Positions 1-7,679 of a stretch of 32,582 bases of DNA are shown here, in pieces. Every line of letters starts with the position of its first letter. Position 1 is the first letter of the stretch. Origin of the DNA: Falsirhodobacter xinxiangensis. GTDB taxonomy: Bacteria; Pseudomonadota; Alphaproteobacteria; Rhodobacterales; Rhodobacteraceae. The stretch spans positions 1 through 32,582 of the forward strand of contig NZ_SMYN01000024.1 in the NCBI RefSeq assembly GCF_004959935.1, read 5' to 3'. Below the pieces are notes generated by a model. That model did no database searches, was not told where the DNA came from, and saw nothing but the letters and a program-made list of their open reading frames with translations. The position numbers and the translations under genes are program-made.

Positions 1-134
1 TTTTAACCTGGACCACTCGGGTGGGGCTGATCAAACAGGTATGAACCAGATTTGCGAGCCTTGTCGCAGCTTGGTCGGGTACTCCATTCGCATTGAGGGG
101 AAGCTAAGCCCCCAGTCCTTCGGAGTTCATGGTG

Positions 135-509
135 TTAAGCTCCGCGATCCCGTTCGTCCTCGGCCCACATGAAGCCGATGACTGCCCCCTTGATGAAACG
201 CAATAAGCCGAGAGAAACCACTGTCAGGCCGACAGAGATCACCACTGCCATTGTCAGAGGATCGGGCCGCAACGCGACGAAATACCAGCCGATCACCGGA
301 ATGAGCAGCAGTCCCACAAGCGTGACGGTGAAAAAAGCAGGTCCATCTGCAGCACGGTAGGGGGTGAAGTTTTCTTCACAGGCTGAGCACCGTCGCACCA
401 CCGTAAGATAACCATCGAACAAACGCCCCTCGCCGCAGTGAGGGCATTTGCACAAGAAGCCTCTGCGCATCGCCAGCGCTCTGTCTCTTTCGACAGGACG
501 GTTCGTCAT
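135..509 (-). CDS. DUF983 family membrane protein
   Basis: A 124-residue protein. The N-terminal half carries two CxxC zinc-ribbon-like pairs (CPHCGEGRLFDGY near residue 22 and a CSAC pair about 20 residues on). Two hydrophobic segments follow (about residues 58-77 and 85-105). This is the layout of DUF983, a family of alphaproteobacterial inner-membrane proteins of unknown function. The start at 509 is preferred over an upstream TTG/GTG-type extension because a GGAG motif lies 6 bases before it. It is followed on the same strand by nothing readable up to the window edge. The DUF2934 gene upstream may be cotranscribed (gap about 40 bases). Function unknown. Confidence 0.85.
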   Translation of the reverse strand: MTNRPVERDRALAMRRGFLCKCPHCGEGRLFDGYLTVVRRCSACEENFTPYRAADGPAFFTVTLVGLLLIPVIGWYFVALRPDPLTMAVVISVGLTVVSLGLLRFIKGAVIGFMWAEDERDRGA

Positions 510-551
510 AGCAGCTCCAATTGTTAATACGGACCGCGTTACCAACGTTTA

Positions 552-740
552 TTAGGGAGTCGCCGCGCTGGATGAATGGCCTTCGGTATTGGCACTCTCA
601 ATCATCTCGGCGTTCGCCTCTGGAACGCCATCCACCTCTTTGCGAGCGCGACACCAATGCTTTGCGGCCATACCGTCGGGTTTTCCTTCCGCTTCCCATA
701 ATTCGTAGGCGCGTCGTTCAATCCCTTCAGTCCTGCCCAT
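552..740 (-). CDS. DUF2934 domain small protein
   Basis: A 62-residue protein. Its first half reads IERRAYELWEAEGKPDG followed by a short W-containing helix, the signature of DUF2934 (small soluble proteins common in alphaproteobacteria, function unknown). An in-frame start at 797 would add a hydrophobic N-terminus. The start at 740 is preferred because a GGGAGG ribosome binding site sits 7 bases upstream. The C-terminal half is low-complexity and polar. It lies just upstream of the DUF983 gene and may share its transcript. Confidence 0.75.
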   Translation of the reverse strand: MGRTEGIERRAYELWEAEGKPDGMAAKHWCRARKEVDGVPEANAEMIESANTEGHSSSAATP

Positions 741-890
741 AACAAGTCCTCCCATCAAGATTATGAGGAACCCAAGTGGGGTTACGAAGTTCCGCATTGC
801 TATCGGCTAAGATGGCGAGATGATGGTCTTACATCAAAGTCGCAGTTCAAACTTGAATCCACCGTTTCCTGTTTCGGTGGGCGCTACTGC

Positions 891-965
891 ATGGCTCAAT
901 CCCTCTTTCTTCTTATCGTCATCGGAGCGATCCTGATCTACCTAACCGGGGTGGCAGCGACGTAG
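891..965 (+). CDS. possible 24-residue hydrophobic peptide
   Basis: ATG at 891 opens a 24-codon frame ending in TAG at 963-965. It encodes a single hydrophobic helix (LFLLIVIGAILIYLTGVA) with a short N-terminal MAQS. There is only a weak GGTGGG-like ribosome binding site. A single-span small membrane protein is plausible, but no family is recognised and chance cannot be excluded. Confidence 0.3.
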   Translation: MAQSLFLLIVIGAILIYLTGVAAT

Positions 966-1084
966 TAGGGGTGTGCGGCGAGAGAAAATCATCCTGTTTG
1001 GTGATATCCGTCCTAGTGTGCTATCCTGATCCTCTAGCCCGAAAAACCAAGATCGGGGACCTCCCGTCAAAGATCGGACCTGCC

Positions 1085-1186
1085 ATGTTCTCGACACTGC
1101 TGCTTGCAGGCGAGACGATCATGATTATCGTGACCATCGCCGCCGTAGGGATCTCTGCCGCCCTGTTTGTTCTATCCCGCTGGTAA
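1085..1186 (+). CDS. possible 33-residue single-span membrane peptide
   Basis: The frame from ATG 1085 encodes MFSTLLLAGETIMIIV followed by a further hydrophobic stretch ending in SRW. The frame is open further upstream (to 971), but that part is Cys/Arg-rich and lacks a ribosome binding site. The distribution of hydrophobic residues fits one transmembrane helix. No family recognised. It is a second tiny hydrophobic frame within 200 bases of the first. Confidence 0.3.
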   Translation: MFSTLLLAGETIMIIVTIAAVGISAALFVLSRW

Positions 1187-1421
1187 CGGCGGACACGTTG
1201 TCCCGAGGTCTACTCGGCTAGCCCATATGCTAGCGATGCAGCAGTGCAAAACCCGTCGGCAGGGGAGGATGCCAGCGGGGTTTCGGTAGGGCAGGGAGCA
1301 CATGCTAGACAGCCCGGCAGCCCGTTTGTTCCTTGATAAAATCGAAAACTGACCTGAGCTGCCGCTTGTGTTACTGTACAGCGGTGCTCGTCACCTGAGA
1401 GCGACAGCCAGAGGTGTCTTT

Positions 1422-1790
1422 ATGCCGTTTTCTGGGCGCTGCCATTGCGGCGGCATCAGCTTCACCGTCTTTGCTGATATTCCCGACCGCTTTATGCGCT
1501 GCACCTGCTCGTTCTGTTCGAAAAGTGGAGCGCTGCATGCTTATTTCTCGCCGGATGAGATCGATGTGAGAGCGAAGCCCGACGGGGTCTACCGCTGGGG
1601 GACGCATCGCGTAGACCATCACTTCTGCAGCACATGCGGCTGCGCGGTCTGATCCGACAGTCCGGCTTTCGAGATGGATGGAAGCTGGGACGGGCATACC
1701 CGCCGTCTGTCGATAAACGCTCAACTGATCGATGGAATAGACGCAGCCGAATGGCCGGTGGAGGTGATCGACGGCAAGACCCTCTGGTGA
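1422..1790 (+). pseudogene. GFA/CENP-V family gene with an internal TGA
   Basis: The frame starts MPFSGRCHCGG and contains the zinc-binding cysteines expected of the GFA family (CHCGG near residue 7, CTCSFC near 28, CSTCGCAV near 71). GFA proteins are S-hydroxymethylglutathione synthase-like zinc proteins. A TGA at 1650-1652 follows CGCAV, exactly where this family normally has a tryptophan. Reading through it, the same frame continues for 45 sense codons (starting SDSPAFEMDGSWDG and ending IDGKTLW) to a TGA at 1788-1790, a natural family C-terminus. A single G-to-A change (TGG to TGA) would explain it. The start at 1422 is chosen because AGAGGTG precedes it. Recent inactivation is the simplest reading; sequencing error or readthrough are alternatives. 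Confidence 0.8.
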
Positions 1791-2283
1791 AATCTCAGCC
1801 AAGGCGTCGCGCCTGTCGCGAGCGCTTTTGAGAGGCGATTGAACGCGGCACCGTGCAACGTCACCGGAATGTTCTGTGCTTACCCCGCAGCCGCGTTTGG
1901 GCGCTATTAGCCTGTAGCCTCGCTCCGCGCCAGAGACTATCGTGGCCGTCGCAAAAGCTTCGCGAAACCAAATGATGCTCGCGATCGCTTTGCTGAGGTT
2001 CTCGCCCGAGGCCGCCCGGTCTTACGCTGACATGACCGGCACGGTTGTCGATGAGGACATTGAAACGCCGGCTGGAACCATTCGCGGCACTTTGAAGCTG
2101 ATGGATACTTGGAAAACCAGTTTGTAGGTCATGGCGCTTTCGCTCCTTGTGGTGAGGGCGGCACGGGTCTTGCCCGCATCCGCCGATGGCTGCGCCTCGC
2201 CAATCTGTTTTGACGAATACGCATGTATTCGGCGGAACAGAGTGGAGAGGGCGAAGCCCGACCCACGGCGCTGAGCGGGACTG
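1791..2283. other. intergenic stretch, no supported gene
   Basis: Between the broken GFA gene and the left long repeat there is no frame with a recognisable product. A GTG-initiated 61-codon plus-strand frame (1942-2127) ends in a plausible-looking sequence, but it has no ribosome binding site and matches no family I know. Confidence 0.4.
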
Positions 2284-2298
2284 TGTGAACACCGCGCA

Positions 2299-2338
2299 AA
2301 ACTGCCTTTTGCGTCACGAAACTACCTCGTGGGTGTGT
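2299..2338 (+). repeat. two tandem 20 bp iteron-like units
   Basis: AAACTGCC at 2299 and AAACTACC at 2319 start units exactly 20 bases apart, each followed by a GCGT-type tail. The right repeat has the same pair with AAACTACC in both units. Spacing of two helical turns resembles replication-initiator iterons, but no initiator gene is visible in the window. Confidence 0.45.
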
Positions 2339-2405
2339 GTCCGACATTTCCCGTTCGTGCCCTTCTGATCCGCCAAGTGGCGAAGCCATCCGTGCTTTTC
2401 ACTTT

Positions 2406-2424
2406 GGATGACCTCATGTCATCC
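2406..2424. repeat. perfect 7 bp hairpin in left long repeat
   Basis: GGATGAC, a five-base loop CTCAT, then GTCATCC, followed by GAAGGGCAAAG. It is conserved base for base in the right copy at 32252-32270. An inverted repeat next to a conserved G-rich stretch is the shape of a relaxase recognition site, but this is inference only; there is no T-run to make it a terminator. Confidence 0.5.
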
Positions 2425-2979
2425 GAAGGGCAAAGCAGGGTGGGCGCAGCCCGACCTGCGGCCGGACGGTGATCTGACACACGGGGCCGTAGCGGTGAAA
2501 TTGGGAGGGGCCCGCGCCCTGGCGCGGGAGGAACCGGATTTCTCCGTGGAGGCTGACGCGCAGCGGCACCAGAGCCCGTGTTCAGAGCGCCGGCCGGATG
2601 GCAGGCGGACCTTGCAAAGAGAAAAGGTGTCAGGCGCGCCAGAGCGGAGCGGAGGCGCGGCTGTCCTTCGGATCAGCGATCGCGGCTTCTACCGCGATCT
2701 CCGCATCGGCGTCCGTGGCAGCAGGGCAGGGGCAAAAGGTGAAAAGAGCCCATTGCAGTCATTCGTCCCTGCTGCAGCGAATGCAGATGCAGCAAGAGTG
2801 ATCGACCCAAACCGGACCTTGGTCCGGGCAAGGCCAACTATGGTTTAGGGCGACGCTCATCCCATAGCGGTCATTCGTCATGCGAGGCAAAGGGTGCCGC
2901 TCTGCCGTTTCGGGTGGGAACAGCGAACTCTCTCCGTACTGCGTATCTATGTTGCGAACCTGACCAATGCCTCGCCACC

Positions 2980-3120
2980 GACATGGCCGAGGTGAAGCTG
3001 GAGCACGGCACTGATGACGAGACGCGCGATATGCCGCAGAAGATCGTCGACGCGCAAAAGAAAGATATTGCCGAGATGACGGCCATGCTGGACCGCATGG
3101 GCGTTGAAGTGCCGGAATAA
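2980..3120 (+). pseudogene. C-terminal remnant of a DUF305 gene
   Basis: From about 2980 the plus-strand frame reads DMAEVKLEHGTDDET and on to a terminus ending GVEVPE. This parallels the C-terminal 46 residues of the complete DUF305 protein at 16203-16568 (DMAKVELEQGKDHET, ending GVEAPE). The upstream part of the family, including the signal peptide and the HHQSA metal-binding helix, is missing. The sequence before 2980 is unrelated, so this is a 5'-truncated remnant. Confidence 0.75.
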
Positions 3121-3127
3121 TAGGGTG

Positions 3128-3146
3128 GGCCCGCCTTGCGCGGGCC
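3128..3146 (+). terminator. Rho-independent terminator
   Basis: GGCCCGC, loop CTTGC, GCGGGCC (7 bp perfect stem) is followed by TGTTCTTT. It sits directly behind the stop of the DUF305 remnant and before the convergent malate dehydrogenase gene, so it ends plus-strand transcripts. It lacks a T-run on the other strand. Confidence 0.7.
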
Positions 3147-3152
3147 TGTTCT

Positions 3153-4136
3153 TTACAGAAGGGCTGAGACAGCCTCGCGTTCCTCCTCCAGTTCGGCGAT
3201 GGTGCGGGCCATCATCTCGCGCTGGAAATCGGTAAAAGTCAGACCTTCGACGCGTTCGTATGTGCCGTTCGCACAGATGACCGGAACGCCGAACATCAGC
3301 CCCTCGGGGATACCGTATTCGCCGTTCGAGTGGACGCCCATCGACACCCATTTGCCCCCCGTGCCGTGAATCCAGCCATGCATGTGGTCGATGGCGGCAT
3401 TTGCGGCGGACGCGGCCGAGGATGCGCCCCGCGCCTCGATGATTGCGGTGCCGCGCCGGGCCACGTTCGGGATTAGGGTGTCGCGATACCATGCGTCGTC
3501 GCCGATCATGTCGGGCAGTTTGCCGCCCTGCGCGGTGGCTTCGGTCCAATCCGCGAACATGGTGGGGGAATGGTTGCCCCAGACGGCCAGCCGGTCGATC
3601 TCGGCCACGGCGACGCCCGCCTTCGTGGCCAGCTGCGTCAGCGCGCGATTGTGGTCAAGCCGGATCATCGAGGTAACGTTCTCGGTCGGGAAGTCGGGCG
3701 CGTTGGCGGCAAGGATCATCGCGTTGGTGTTCGCGGGGTTGCCGACGACCACGACCTTCGCGTCACGCTTGGCGGTCTCGTTCAGCGCTCGGCCTTGGGC
3801 GCGGAAGATCTCGGCATTGGCCGACAGCAGATCGCGCCGCTCCATCCCCTTGCCACGCGGGCGCGAGCCGACGAAGAACGCCGCATCCGCATCGCGGAAG
3901 GCCGTCGCCGGATCGTCGGTCACCATGGTCTCGACCAGCAGCGGAAAGGCGCAATCCGCCAGCTCCATTACCACGCCGCGCACGGCATCCTGCGCCTGCG
4001 GCAGGTCCAGTAGTTGCAGGATTACCGGCTGGTCGGGGCCATAGACGTCGCCCTTGGCGATGCGGAACAGCAGGGCATAGCAGATCTGGCCGGCGGCGCC
4101 GGTGACGGCGATGCGTTTGGGGGTAGATGTGGTCAC
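3153..4136 (-). CDS. mdh: malate dehydrogenase (cytosolic-type)
   Basis: A 327-residue NAD-dependent malate dehydrogenase of the Thermus/cytosolic type, interconverting malate and oxaloacetate. Visible elements: Rossmann nucleotide loop [12 protein letters not shown] (residues 12-22), substrate-binding arginines in [15 protein letters not shown] (about 90-104), NPANTNA (near 133), RLDHNR with catalytic Asp161, and GNHSP with catalytic His189. Full length for the family. Oddity: the nucleotide-binding loop has Cys19 where relatives carry Gly (GQIGY). It is last in a minus-strand series after ZIP, LysR and UDG-like genes, with a 74-base gap to the latter. A chromosomal mdh would be expected elsewhere, so this is likely an extra copy. 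Confidence 0.93.
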   Translation of the reverse strand: MTTSTPKRIAVTGAAGQICYALLFRIAKGDVYGPDQPVILQLLDLPQAQDAVRGVVMELADCAFPLLVETMVTDDPATAFRDADAAFFVGSRPRGKGMERRDLLSANAEIFRAQGRALNETAKRDAKVVVVGNPANTNAMILAANAPDFPTENVTSMIRLDHNRALTQLATKAGVAVAEIDRLAVWGNHSPTMFADWTEATAQGGKLPDMIGDDAWYRDTLIPNVARRGTAIIEARGASSAASAANAAIDHMHGWIHGTGGKWVSMGVHSNGEYGIPEGLMFGVPVICANGTYERVEGLTFTDFQREMMARTIAELEEEREAVSALL

Positions 4137-4210
4137 GGTGTCCTCCTAAAGGTTGCGGGGAATAGGTAGGCCCGCGGAAGACAACCGTCCAACGCATCGT
4201 TCCGTTTGGA

Positions 4211-4810
4211 TCAATCGCCTTGTTCGATGAATGACGCGACACCCTCGCGGAATGCGGCCAACCCGCCTTGCGCCGGATGGCGGACATAGGTGGCGGAAAC
4301 GCCCAAGCCCTGCGCCGCGCGTTCGGCCACGCGCCCGATACAGAGGATGCGCGGCGGGCGTTTCCACGCGATCAGCGCATGCAGGACGGGCATGTTGGCG
4401 GCAATCTCGGCCACGGCCGGCGGGCGGGTGCGGCCATCGGCATGATGAGGATGCTGCATGACGGCGTTCCAGAACAGCGGCGGCGGGTCCGACACGGCGG
4501 CCCAGATCGCACAGGCGGTCGGCCCGTCGGGCAGCGCATGGCGGGTCGGCTGAATCAATGGCAGGCCGAGACGGTGCAGCGCCTCCTCGCCGCAGAACGG
4601 GATGCCGGTGCGACGCGCGCCGCGTCGTGCCATCGCCTCGCCCAGCCACAGCGGCGCGCCCTTCGGCATCGCCTCCAGATAGACGCGCAGGTTGCAGCGG
4701 CGAATTTCAGGGGCACCCGCAGCCTCCACCGCCGGATCATGGTCGCGGTAAGGGTTGAACAGCCGATCGGTGGACGCAATCGCCATCAGGGCGCGCAGCA
4801 CCTCATCCAA
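4211..4810 (-). CDS. uracil-DNA glycosylase family protein
   Basis: A 199-residue protein resembling the uracil-DNA glycosylase superfamily. Motif 1 region: LWLGEAMARRGARRTGIPF near residue 55. A WNAVMQHPH segment near residue 115 matches the family's NAV-x-HPH block, and PRILCIGR is the central strand near 153. The usual Pro of the GEAPG loop is replaced by Met (GEAMA), so activity is uncertain. Its start overlaps the end of the LysR gene by 8 bases, indicating translational coupling. A role in base excision of uracil is inferred from the family. The connection to sulfite is suggestive, because sulfite deaminates cytosine to uracil, but this is speculation. Confidence 0.7.
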   Translation of the reverse strand: MDEVLRALMAIASTDRLFNPYRDHDPAVEAAGAPEIRRCNLRVYLEAMPKGAPLWLGEAMARRGARRTGIPFCGEEALHRLGLPLIQPTRHALPDGPTACAIWAAVSDPPPLFWNAVMQHPHHADGRTRPPAVAEIAANMPVLHALIAWKRPPRILCIGRVAERAAQGLGVSATYVRHPAQGGLAAFREGVASFIEQGD

Positions 4811-5642
4811 GAGCGCGATCCAGAAACGCTTGGGCGGCTCGGCTCACATGGCGGCCGGTGGGACGCACGGCGTTGAAATGGCGCGGCGGGATGGGGAACT
4901 CGATCTCGAACAACCGACCCGCTGCCAAGGATGCCTCTATCACCACGCGCGACAGGGCGGTGACGCCAGTGCCCGCCTCGACCGCCGCACGGACAGCCTC
5001 GTTCGAGGGAAGCTCCATCCCCACGCGTGGCACGATCCCCGCCGCCGCCAGCGCCTGTTCCAGAATGGCGCGCGTGCCAGAGCCCTGTTCGCGCAGGATC
5101 CATGTCCCCGCTGCCAGATCGGCCACGGGCTTTGCAGCCACCACGACCAGTCGGTCCGTTGCGGCGGGGATCAGGGTAAACGCGGGCGAGGTCACCTCAT
5201 CCTCGACAAAGCCCAGATCGGCCTCACCCTCGGCCACCGCCTGGCACGCGTCATGGGTGTTCAGGATGCGCAAGGTCAACGCGATCCCCGGATGGGCGGC
5301 CTGGAAGGTCTGCATAACCTTCGGCAGCCAGTAATTCGCGACCGTCTGGCTGGCCACCAGCCGTAACCGCCCATGATGCAATCCCATCGAGGCCGCAAGG
5401 AACCCCGCCGCATCCTCGGCCCGCGCCACCACCGCCCGCGCCTCGGGCAGGAAGCTGCGGCCCAGATCGGTCAGCATGATGCCGCGCCCCACGCGGTCGA
5501 ACAAGCGCACGTTGTGGCGTTCCTCAAGTGCTGCAATGGCGGCGCTGGTGGCGGACTGGGTCAGGTTCAGCGCGCGGGCGGCCTCGGTCACATGCTGACG
5601 TTCGGCCACGGCGATGAAAATCCGAAGCTGTTCCAGCGTCAT
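4803..5642 (-). CDS. LysR family regulator (CysL/YeiE-like)
   Basis: A 279-residue LysR-type transcription factor. The N-terminal winged helix-turn-helix is clear (MTLEQLRIFIAVAERQHVTEAA, then LNLTQSATSAAIAALEE). A periplasmic-binding-like effector domain begins near residue 88 (GRLRLVASQTVANYWLP). The start at 5642 overlaps the stop of the ZIP gene (ATGA); a longer in-frame extension is only antisense-looking low-complexity sequence. The overall pattern resembles the CysL/YeiE branch, whose members respond to sulfite or sulfur compounds. The nearby TDT exporter and sulfite dehydrogenase support that role. Likely operators lie in the ZIP/TDT divergent promoter region. Confidence 0.88.
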   Translation of the reverse strand: MTLEQLRIFIAVAERQHVTEAARALNLTQSATSAAIAALEERHNVRLFDRVGRGIMLTDLGRSFLPEARAVVARAEDAAGFLAASMGLHHGRLRLVASQTVANYWLPKVMQTFQAAHPGIALTLRILNTHDACQAVAEGEADLGFVEDEVTSPAFTLIPAATDRLVVVAAKPVADLAAGTWILREQGSGTRAILEQALAAAGIVPRVGMELPSNEAVRAAVEAGTGVTALSRVVIEASLAAGRLFEIEFPIPPRHFNAVRPTGRHVSRAAQAFLDRALG

Positions 5643-6394
5643 GCGGCAGTCCCCAGATGCGACAAGGCGAAGGCCACGAGGAACCCGAGCGTGACCAGAT
5701 GGCCGGTCTCGCCGCGTTCGCCCTCTACCGCCTCGGGGATCATGGTATCGGCGATCATGGTCAGCAGGGCGCCGGCGGCCAGCGCATTCACCGCCGCCAG
5801 CAGATAGGGCGGCGCATCCCCCAAGGCCGCTGCACCGATCAGCGCCGCCGCGCCGGAACACAGCACGATCGCCGCCCACAGGCCGAACACATACCCCGCG
5901 CTGCGCCCCGCAGCCTTCATCCCGACGGCGCTGGACAGACCTTCGGGAAAGTTCGACAGAAAGATCGCCGCGAACATGGCGATGCTGACGCCGCCGCCGT
6001 CCAGCATGCCCACCCCCAGCACGACCGATTCCGGTATCCCGTCCAGAAACGCCCCCGCCGCGATGGCCAACCCGCCGCCCTGTGCCGCCTGCCGCTGCTG
6101 TTTTCCCGACCGCTTGCGATGGTGCCCGCCATTCCGCGATATCAGCGCGTTGGCCACCGTATACAGCACCGACCCCGCCACGGCCCCCAGCACCACCGGC
6201 CAGATGCCCGCCTTGCCGAATCCGTCCAGGATCAGGTCATAGCTGACGGCCGAGATCAGGACACCGCAGCCGAACGCCATGAACCCCGTCGTCACCCGTT
6301 TGGGAAACGGCGCAAACCATGCCAGCGCCACGCCGATCAGCAGCGACGATGCGCCCGCCAGCCCCCACAATCCCGCCTGCATCCAGATCGTCAT
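5639..6394 (-). CDS. ZIP family metal transporter
   Basis: A 251-residue inner-membrane protein with about eight hydrophobic segments, of the ZIP (zinc/iron permease) family. The two metal-site helices are visible as FLDGIPESVVLG and FLSNFPEGLSSA. A basic, His-containing cytoplasmic loop (NGGHHRKRSGK) lies between helices 3 and 4, as usual for ZIP proteins. The start at 6394 follows a GGGA motif; starts at 6397, 6421 or 6478 are in frame but have worse ribosome binding sites and run into the promoter region. First gene of the minus-strand group ZIP-LysR-UDG. Its substrate cannot be read from sequence. Confidence 0.85.
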   Translation of the reverse strand: MTIWMQAGLWGLAGASSLLIGVALAWFAPFPKRVTTGFMAFGCGVLISAVSYDLILDGFGKAGIWPVVLGAVAGSVLYTVANALISRNGGHHRKRSGKQQRQAAQGGGLAIAAGAFLDGIPESVVLGVGMLDGGGVSIAMFAAIFLSNFPEGLSSAVGMKAAGRSAGYVFGLWAAIVLCSGAAALIGAAALGDAPPYLLAAVNALAAGALLTMIADTMIPEAVEGERGETGHLVTLGFLVAFALSHLGTAA

Positions 6395-6412
6395 CATCGT
6401 CCCATCGTCAAA

Positions 6413-6445
6413 TCCGATCATTCGGACAAGTTTAATCCGTTGGAT
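6413..6445. promoter_or_regulatory. two dyads in the ZIP/TDT divergent promoter (LysR operator candidates)
   Basis: TCCGA-TCAT-TCGGA (6413-6426) and ATCC-GTT-GGAT (6435-6445) are perfect short inverted repeats in the 95-base region between the divergent ZIP and TDT genes. The first matches the T-N11-A pattern of LysR binding sites. Binding by the local LysR protein is inferred from position. Confidence 0.5.
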
Positions 6446-6489
6446 CGGTTGCGCTAGCCCCTCTATCTCCATACCCAAGGAGATACCCG

Positions 6490-7599
6490 ATGACCTTCGA
6501 GAAAATGCGCGCCGTATCGCTCGGCTTTCAACCGCTCAGCCGCCTCGACAGCCCGCGCGAGGTGGTGCGCCAGTTCACCCCGAACTGGTTCGCCGCCACC
6601 ATGGGCACCGGCATCCTGTCCATCGCGCTGGCGCAAACCCCGTTCCGCGCGGTGGGCGAGGCGCTGTGGATCCTTAACATCGGCCTCTTCGCGCTGTTCA
6701 GCGTGCTTTACGCGGCGCGGTGGGTGTTCTTCTTCGACGGGGCGCGCCGCGTCTTCGGCCATTCGGTCGTGTCGATGTTCTTTGGCTGCATCCCGATGGG
6801 ACTGGCCACGATCATCAACGGCCTGCTGATCTATCGCGGCGCGGTGGGGCTGGCGGAAACGCTGTGGTGGATCGACGTCGCGATGGCTGCCGCCTGTGGC
6901 ATCGCCATCCCCTATCTGATGTTCACCCGCCAAAGCCATTCCATCGACCAGATGACCGCCGTGTGGCTTCTGCCCATGGTCGCGGCCGAGGTGGCGGCAG
7001 TGACGGGCGGGCTTCTGGCCCCGCATGTCGGGAACGGCCTGACGGTGCTGTGGGTGTCTTATACCCTCTGGGCGCTGTCGGTGCCCATCGCGATGAGCGT
7101 GCTGGTGGTGCTGGTCCTGCGCCTTGCGATCCACAAACTGCCGCATGCGTCGATGGCGGCCTCGGCCTGGCTGGCGCTTGGGCCCATCGGCACCGGCGCG
7201 CTTGGCCTGATGACCCTGGGCGAGGCTGCGCCCGCCATCTTCGCCGCGCACGGGCTGGACGCCTATGTCGGCGCAGCCCAGGGCGTCGGTCTGATCGGCG
7301 GGATGATCCTGTGGGGCTACGGCCTGTGGTGGTTCGCGATGGCCGCCCTGATCACTGGGCGCTACCTGCGCGAGGGGCTGCCGTTCAACCTCGGCTGGTG
7401 GGGCTATACCTTTCCCATCGGGGTGTTCGCGGTGGCGACGCTGAAGCTGGGCACGCTGATGCCCATCGGCTCGATCCACGTCTTCGGCCTGATGCTGGTG
7501 GCCCTGCTGGCCGTGATCTGGACCATCGTGGCTACGCGCACCGTGCGCGGGGCGTGGCGGGGTGATCTGTTCGTCGCTCCTTGCCTGAAGGAGGATTGA
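6490..7599 (+). CDS. TDT/SLAC1 family anion transporter (sulfite exporter type)
   Basis: A 369-residue membrane protein with about ten hydrophobic segments. The opening FTPNWFAATMGTGILSIAL is diagnostic of the tellurite-resistance/dicarboxylate transporter (TDT) family, which includes TehA, SLAC1 and the yeast sulfite pump SSU1. A strong AAGGAG lies 7 bases before ATG. It is divergent from the ZIP-LysR genes and upstream of a sulfite dehydrogenase, so export of sulfite or a related anion is the best guess. A dicarboxylate or chloride role is possible. Its stop is followed after one base by the start of a truncated Tat-signal gene. Confidence 0.88.
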   Translation: MTFEKMRAVSLGFQPLSRLDSPREVVRQFTPNWFAATMGTGILSIALAQTPFRAVGEALWILNIGLFALFSVLYAARWVFFFDGARRVFGHSVVSMFFGCIPMGLATIINGLLIYRGAVGLAETLWWIDVAMAAACGIAIPYLMFTRQSHSIDQMTAVWLLPMVAAEVAAVTGGLLAPHVGNGLTVLWVSYTLWALSVPIAMSVLVVLVLRLAIHKLPHASMAASAWLALGPIGTGALGLMTLGEAAPAIFAAHGLDAYVGAAQGVGLIGGMILWGYGLWWFAMAALITGRYLREGLPFNLGWWGYTFPIGVFAVATLKLGTLMPIGSIHVFGLMLVALLAVIWTIVATRTVRGAWRGDLFVAPCLKED

Positions 7600-7600
7600 G

Positions 7601-7660
7601 ATGATCGCCACACGTCGTACCGTTCCGGCGGGTGCTGCCGCCCTGATGCTGTCAACATGA
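7601..7660 (+). pseudogene. 5' stump of a Tat-exported protein gene
   Basis: ATG 7601, with AAGGAGG 5 bases upstream, encodes MIATRRTVPAGAAALMLST before a stop at 7658-7660. The twin Arg followed by a hydrophobic Ala/Leu stretch is a Tat signal start. The downstream sequence changes character (AT-rich, hairpin) immediately after. This looks like the first 19 codons of an exported redox enzyme, possibly the original sulfite dehydrogenase, cut off by the arrival of the 7.66-9.6 kb segment. Confidence 0.6.
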
Positions 7661-7679
7661 GACTGCAAAACAAAAAATC

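Larger units (their letters stand above)
2284..2735. repeat. left copy of a long direct repeat (about 450 bp)
   Basis: This block recurs at 32135-32582 in the same orientation, with scattered substitutions and a few small indels. Shared landmarks in order are: TGTGAACACCGCGCAAAACT, two 20 bp iteron-like units, the GGATGAC/GTCATCC hairpin, a segment beginning GGGTGGGCGCAGCCCGACC, and a block ending near CAGGGCAGGGG. A reading frame stays open through both copies from the ATG inside the hairpin (2408; 146 codons here). Its product is Arg/Gly-rich and matches nothing I recognise, so I do not call it a gene. It could be a plasmid origin, a transfer origin, or an element end; I infer only that it is a duplicated functional or mobile sequence. 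Confidence 0.85.

Noticed and set aside
1942-2127. GTG-initiated 61-codon frame
   Set aside because: No ribosome binding site; product not recognised and too short to judge.
2408-2848. 146-codon frame running through the left long repeat
   Set aside because: Stays open in both repeat copies, but the product is Arg/Gly-rich, the ATG sits inside a hairpin with no ribosome binding site, and I recognise no family. Kept only as a remark on the repeat.
6463-7668. 401-codon minus-strand frame opposite the TDT gene
   Set aside because: Arg/Gln/His/Asp-rich product with no family features; the opposite strand encodes a clear membrane protein with a strong ribosome binding site.
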